From an uncultured Clostridia bacterium (GTDB lineage: Bacteria > Bacillota > Clostridia > Oscillospirales > Acutalibacteraceae): a DNA stretch of 19,064 nt. A program made the position numbers and the translations under genes. The notes beneath the pieces are model-generated. The model saw nothing but the letters and a program-made list of their open reading frames with translations, made no database searches and was not told the origin of the DNA. Where the stretch lies: positions 1-19,064 of the forward strand of contig CAMUZD010000007.1 in the NCBI GenBank assembly GCA_947165115.1. The letters run 5' to 3'. Positions 17,301 to 19,064 of the stretch are shown piece after piece; position 1 is the first letter of the stretch; each line of letters opens with the position of its first letter.

Positions 17301-18660
17301 CCTTGATTGGCATTTTGAAAAAATGAAAGAGCCTGAAAGCGGAGATCCTCTGCCGCAGGAAGTTAGAATTGAGAAAAGAGACGCATTAAGAAGGAGAAGA
17401 AGGTTTTCCGGACTTCTTAACGCTTTGCGCAGGCTCACCGGCAGGCCGATTGAAGAGGATATCGATTTCGGCATTAATGATTCTCAGCCAAGCGGAGAAA
17501 ATACAGAAGGAGAATCAGAGGGAAATCCGGAAGAGCAGCAGGAGGTTTCTCTTACTGATGGCATAGAGCAGGACAGGCCTATTCATGAAAGTGTCGAGAC
17601 CAATCCCGATGAAGACGAAGCGCTCGAAGAAGAGTCAAGCGAAGAGACCGACGGTTTATCCGAAATAGGAAGACGTGTATTTGCAGAGGAAGATTATATT
17701 CCCGGTTTGGATGACGATCCCTTGCTTACAGATGTCGACGGCACTGATATTTTTGAAGAAGGAAGTTTGCTGATTGATCCGGAATTGCAGGATCAGTTTA
17801 ATGAGAACTTCTTGCCTACTATTAATACAAGGTATAAAAATGAGTGTTACCTGAAATTCGGATATGAGGAAATCGACCCGAGGCTTCAGCTTGAATCCGT
17901 GAGAAGTTATCTGCGCGTCAAAGGCTGGTGCAATAACGAATTCACAAAGGCGAGAAAGCTTAATCTGTTTGACGAGAATGAGCTGATGCTGAATGCCGAG
18001 ATTCATTGTGATTTCTGTCAATCCCCGTTAACCGGCGTCAGCTATGAGAAACTGAGTGACGGCAGAGTCAGATGTAATGAATGTTCTGTTTCGGCAATCA
18101 CTTCAATCGAGGAGTACAGAGCTATATTCCGACAGGTAATCGAGACGATGGAATCCTTCTTTGATATAAGAATCAGAGTGCCTGTAGGACTTAATACGGC
18201 GGATGCCGATACGATTGAGAAGAGCAGAGGATATGTGTTCAGTTCCAAGGCGCGTGATCCGCATCGACTCGGCTATGCCAGAAAGAGGTTCGGAAAATAC
18301 TCAATAGAAATTGAGAATTCAAGTCCGCGTCTGATGACGATAATGACTATTGTGTTTGAGCTGACGCACATCTGGCAAAAGACCAATTGGAATGAGCGCA
18401 GCATTTTGGGCGAATACGGTGCAGGAAACAGAATTCAGGTTTATGACGGAATGGCGGCGTGGGCATCGGTTCAGTATATGTATATGGTCGGCGAGACCTA
18501 TTTTGCAATGAAGCAGGAGGCTATATACATGCAGAGAAACGATTCCGTAGGAGAAGGTTTCAGATACTACAGCCAGAGATATCCGCTTGTGAAGGATTCT
18601 TCGTTTATAGTCCGCTCTCCGTTTATGTCGGACTTACCTCTTACTAATTTAGAAGGATAG
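14296..18660 (+). CDS. Giant membrane protein with RecA/helicase-like middle and C-terminal zinc ribbon plus inactive DA1-like domain
   Basis: The 1454-residue protein has five predicted membrane helices (about 8-28, 37-55, 125-149, 190-209, 217-236), then a long cytosolic part. Residues about 335-480 have alternating strands and helices (NVVFFDPFYRD, RKCLVVTGR, DFVLFLEPS with E442) that recall a RecA/helicase fold, but there is no GxGKT Walker A. A Cys-rich segment (CX3CXC, RCMYTCMCWD) follows. Residues 1061-1120 are an acidic, probably disordered linker. The C-terminus has a zinc ribbon (C1238/C1241, C1260/C1263) followed by a domain like the LIM-DA1 peptidases. Where those have HExxH and then Glu-Gly, it reads F1354-E-L-T-H1358 and D1384-G-M-A-A-W. 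The first His and the usual third ligand Glu are lost, so the domain is probably not a protease. It may bind protein or ubiquitin-like partners, but that is speculation. The helicase comparison is weak; the membrane topology and the C-terminal comparison are stronger. Confidence 0.75.
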   Translation: MTQIDALKIFAVIAVTAILSLAQVLINIKKVKRARQALMVPISLILSVILVIVAHYNFQRIYDYFSLNNLIAEVQSGLLPGEDTVLLAEESELGADNLLSGEQETAAQTDTGNQDIIRFLFGSEVVLINLLVMLAYLVLKVIVCLLLWCFADGKKTLELTAGTFYYYDYEDYLEWFLKDRWANFRKYLRAVSISVTIATGIWLALTWYLGRESEWWIIAFPIIAVIVVNEMFNFVNGKTKEELEFDVMGEAASSQKISNFNKVRQIFEQTLPGPLLFSHSGCDFVNRESPGNDIEGLLNSNLRPEIAAAKYFAGDERWKKVGMDEFKATIELVKGKNVVFFDPFYRDLSVCLTLPIINALLKGRKCLVVTGRSTICDDVKDWLSEMIADFSRMKSLWRVSELDEDGHSCEVGILSFPKLYDNRLMMVNRDFFKETDFVLFLEPSIIVSTAQIALSILAGSVCADGKKPVYCICDRNCDGLVDTMSHVLQADITTVVAPPVPRCMYTCMCWDAGGEFRRQSLFDKQVDYLGNGVEIGAIAVKNQIPEVNWYCESKAPIIDIKAIAGKCYAALCKFMNIPSQQKSLEERIKFVSNPWLAPKKKENFIIAEDEFCNMFCSLQAYLSRGITQSFVNIISENYLLRDYMRCNKQIFTTNPDAIPSVVPDYAKTERNTLFKLLIEMSLRPVPESEVINEFKLVGIGDADALEILTNMLAKYTFADNSIFNVESHQIETDSLATVSESLFSIELSRFEEVFSNSLRTAYYVLEEEDREDAYVDARLFGQVTQHLLPGQYIVYDGKYYYAKLISPQSGVVLRRASDLYDGRRYYRQIRNYTFEEQFDNSLERVVSISGIEIAVYYACFKVETDGYLDLSDYHDLRSSKEVLFKGDPNIDNFTRQYKNKAIMRIKLPESDKPEEDNKDRYTLCMLLQEVFRTIFPNNWQYIAALTKPEENVEGILNYLVYPVNGAVEDGYIYIVEDSEMDLGLLGAFERNLYKIFSIIADFLDWHFEKMKEPESGDPLPQEVRIEKRDALRRRRRFSGLLNALRRLTGRPIEEDIDFGINDSQPSGENTEGESEGNPEEQQEVSLTDGIEQDRPIHESVETNPDEDEALEEESSEETDGLSEIGRRVFAEEDYIPGLDDDPLLTDVDGTDIFEEGSLLIDPELQDQFNENFLPTINTRYKNECYLKFGYEEIDPRLQLESVRSYLRVKGWCNNEFTKARKLNLFDENELMLNAEIHCDFCQSPLTGVSYEKLSDGRVRCNECSVSAITSIEEYRAIFRQVIETMESFFDIRIRVPVGLNTADADTIEKSRGYVFSSKARDPHRLGYARKRFGKYSIEIENSSPRLMTIMTIVFELTHIWQKTNWNERSILGEYGAGNRIQVYDGMAAWASVQYMYMVGETYFAMKQEAIYMQRNDSVGEGFRYYSQRYPLVKDSSFIVRSPFMSDLPLTNLEG
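18653..18657 (+). promoter_or_regulatory. Ribosome binding site for the last, partial gene
   Basis: AAGGA overlaps the end of the giant gene, ten bases ahead of the ATG at 18668. A nearer ATG at 18661 opens only a seven-codon frame, so 18668 is the working start. Confidence 0.5.
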
Positions 18661-18667
18661 ATGGAAA

Positions 18668-19064
18668 ATGAGTTCTTTGATTGAACAATATAAGCAAATA
18701 TCAGCTCATTTGGATGAGATTGTCGGGCGTATCTCTAAAAATGAAGAACGAATCAAGGAAATCGATACAGATTCTTCACTTGAGATACAGGAAAGAATTG
18801 CGAGACTCGAAGAGGCAATCAAAAAAGTTGATGAGTATCTGCCGGCAGTTTTAAGGCTCCAAAGAGAAGCAAGAAAGCATCTCAGCAGTGACAACGTGCC
18901 GACTATAGAGACCTATCCCGGTTACAAGGTGAATCTTAACCGTCTGGAAAGATGGATGAGATTAGTAGATCTCGATTCTGCCGATGATCCTTATGCCCAG
19001 AGAGTGTTGAGCGTAGCTAAATGTGATGAGCAGTTCCTCAGAACGAAAAGGCAGGAATTTGTCG
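18668..19064 (+). CDS. Coiled-coil protein of unknown function, 5' part only
   Basis: An open frame starts at ATG 18668, seven bases after the giant gene's TAG stop, and runs off the window without a stop, giving at least 132 residues. The start reads MSSLIEQYKQISAHLDEIV, and residues 1-75 are heptad-rich charged helix (for example ERIARLEEAIKKVDEYL), so a coiled coil is likely. Residues 82-120 are less regular (PTIETYPGYKVNLNRLERW). No signal peptide, membrane helix or catalytic motif appears in the visible part. The spacing implies the same operon, with the functional domain beyond the window. The family cannot be named from this fragment. Confidence 0.7.
   Translation, partial: MSSLIEQYKQISAHLDEIVGRISKNEERIKEIDTDSSLEIQERIARLEEAIKKVDEYLPAVLRLQREARKHLSSDNVPTIETYPGYKVNLNRLERWMRLVDLDSADDPYAQRVLSVAKCDEQFLRTKRQEFV

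Noticed and set aside
40..19064. CRISPR arrays, insertion sequences, tRNA genes or att-like repeats
   Set aside because: Reading both strands showed no regularly spaced repeats, transposase motifs, tRNA-like cloverleaf or terminal inverted repeats.

Overview
The window is a moderately AT-rich stretch of bacterial chromosome, probably from an anaerobic, Gram-positive Clostridia-type (gut Firmicutes) organism. This rests on strong AGGAGG/GGAGG-type ribosome binding sites, frequent GTG and TTG starts, the coding style, and a NrdG-like radical SAM enzyme. No rRNA, tRNA, transposon or CRISPR was seen. Genus cannot be fixed from the sequence.

Every supported gene lies on the + strand. They form one compact run with junctions from -14 to +64 nt, so the window looks like a single long operon cut at both ends. 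In order: (1) a 445-aa coiled-coil protein with a conserved-looking C-terminal domain and basic tail; (2) a 205-aa protein with two zinc ribbons and an FHA domain; (3) a 204-aa NrdG-like radical SAM protein; (4) a ClpB/Hsp100-like AAA+ ATPase broken by one in-frame TAA at 4066-4068 into 2635-4068 and 4069-4569; (5) a CASTOR/POLLUX-like channel with two RCK/TrkA-N-like domains; (6) a secreted, membrane-anchored VWA protein; (7) a 1157-aa tubulin/FtsZ-like GTPase; (8) a 650-aa protein with two membrane helices; (9) a giant protein of about 1454 aa with five membrane helices, a degenerate RecA/helicase-like middle, an acidic linker and a C-terminal zinc-ribbon plus DA1-peptidase-like domain whose HExxH has become FELTH; (10) the start of a coiled-coil protein that runs off the window.

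Together they suggest a membrane-associated NTP-driven signalling or effector machine. The VWA protein would face outside with a cytosolic tail. The channel would be an ion-flux unit gated by RCK domains. The tubulin-like GTPase and the Hsp100-like ATPase would be assembly or remodelling motors. The FHA protein would read phospho-threonine. The radical SAM enzyme implies a modification step or target not visible here. No kinase, phosphatase, nuclease or obvious toxin lies in the window, so calling it a defence or conflict system is an inference from composition. The strongest oddities are the nonsense codon in the ATPase, the orphan radical SAM protein, the tubulin-like protein without an obvious FtsZ-type NxDxxD motif, and the apparently dead DA1-like domain.
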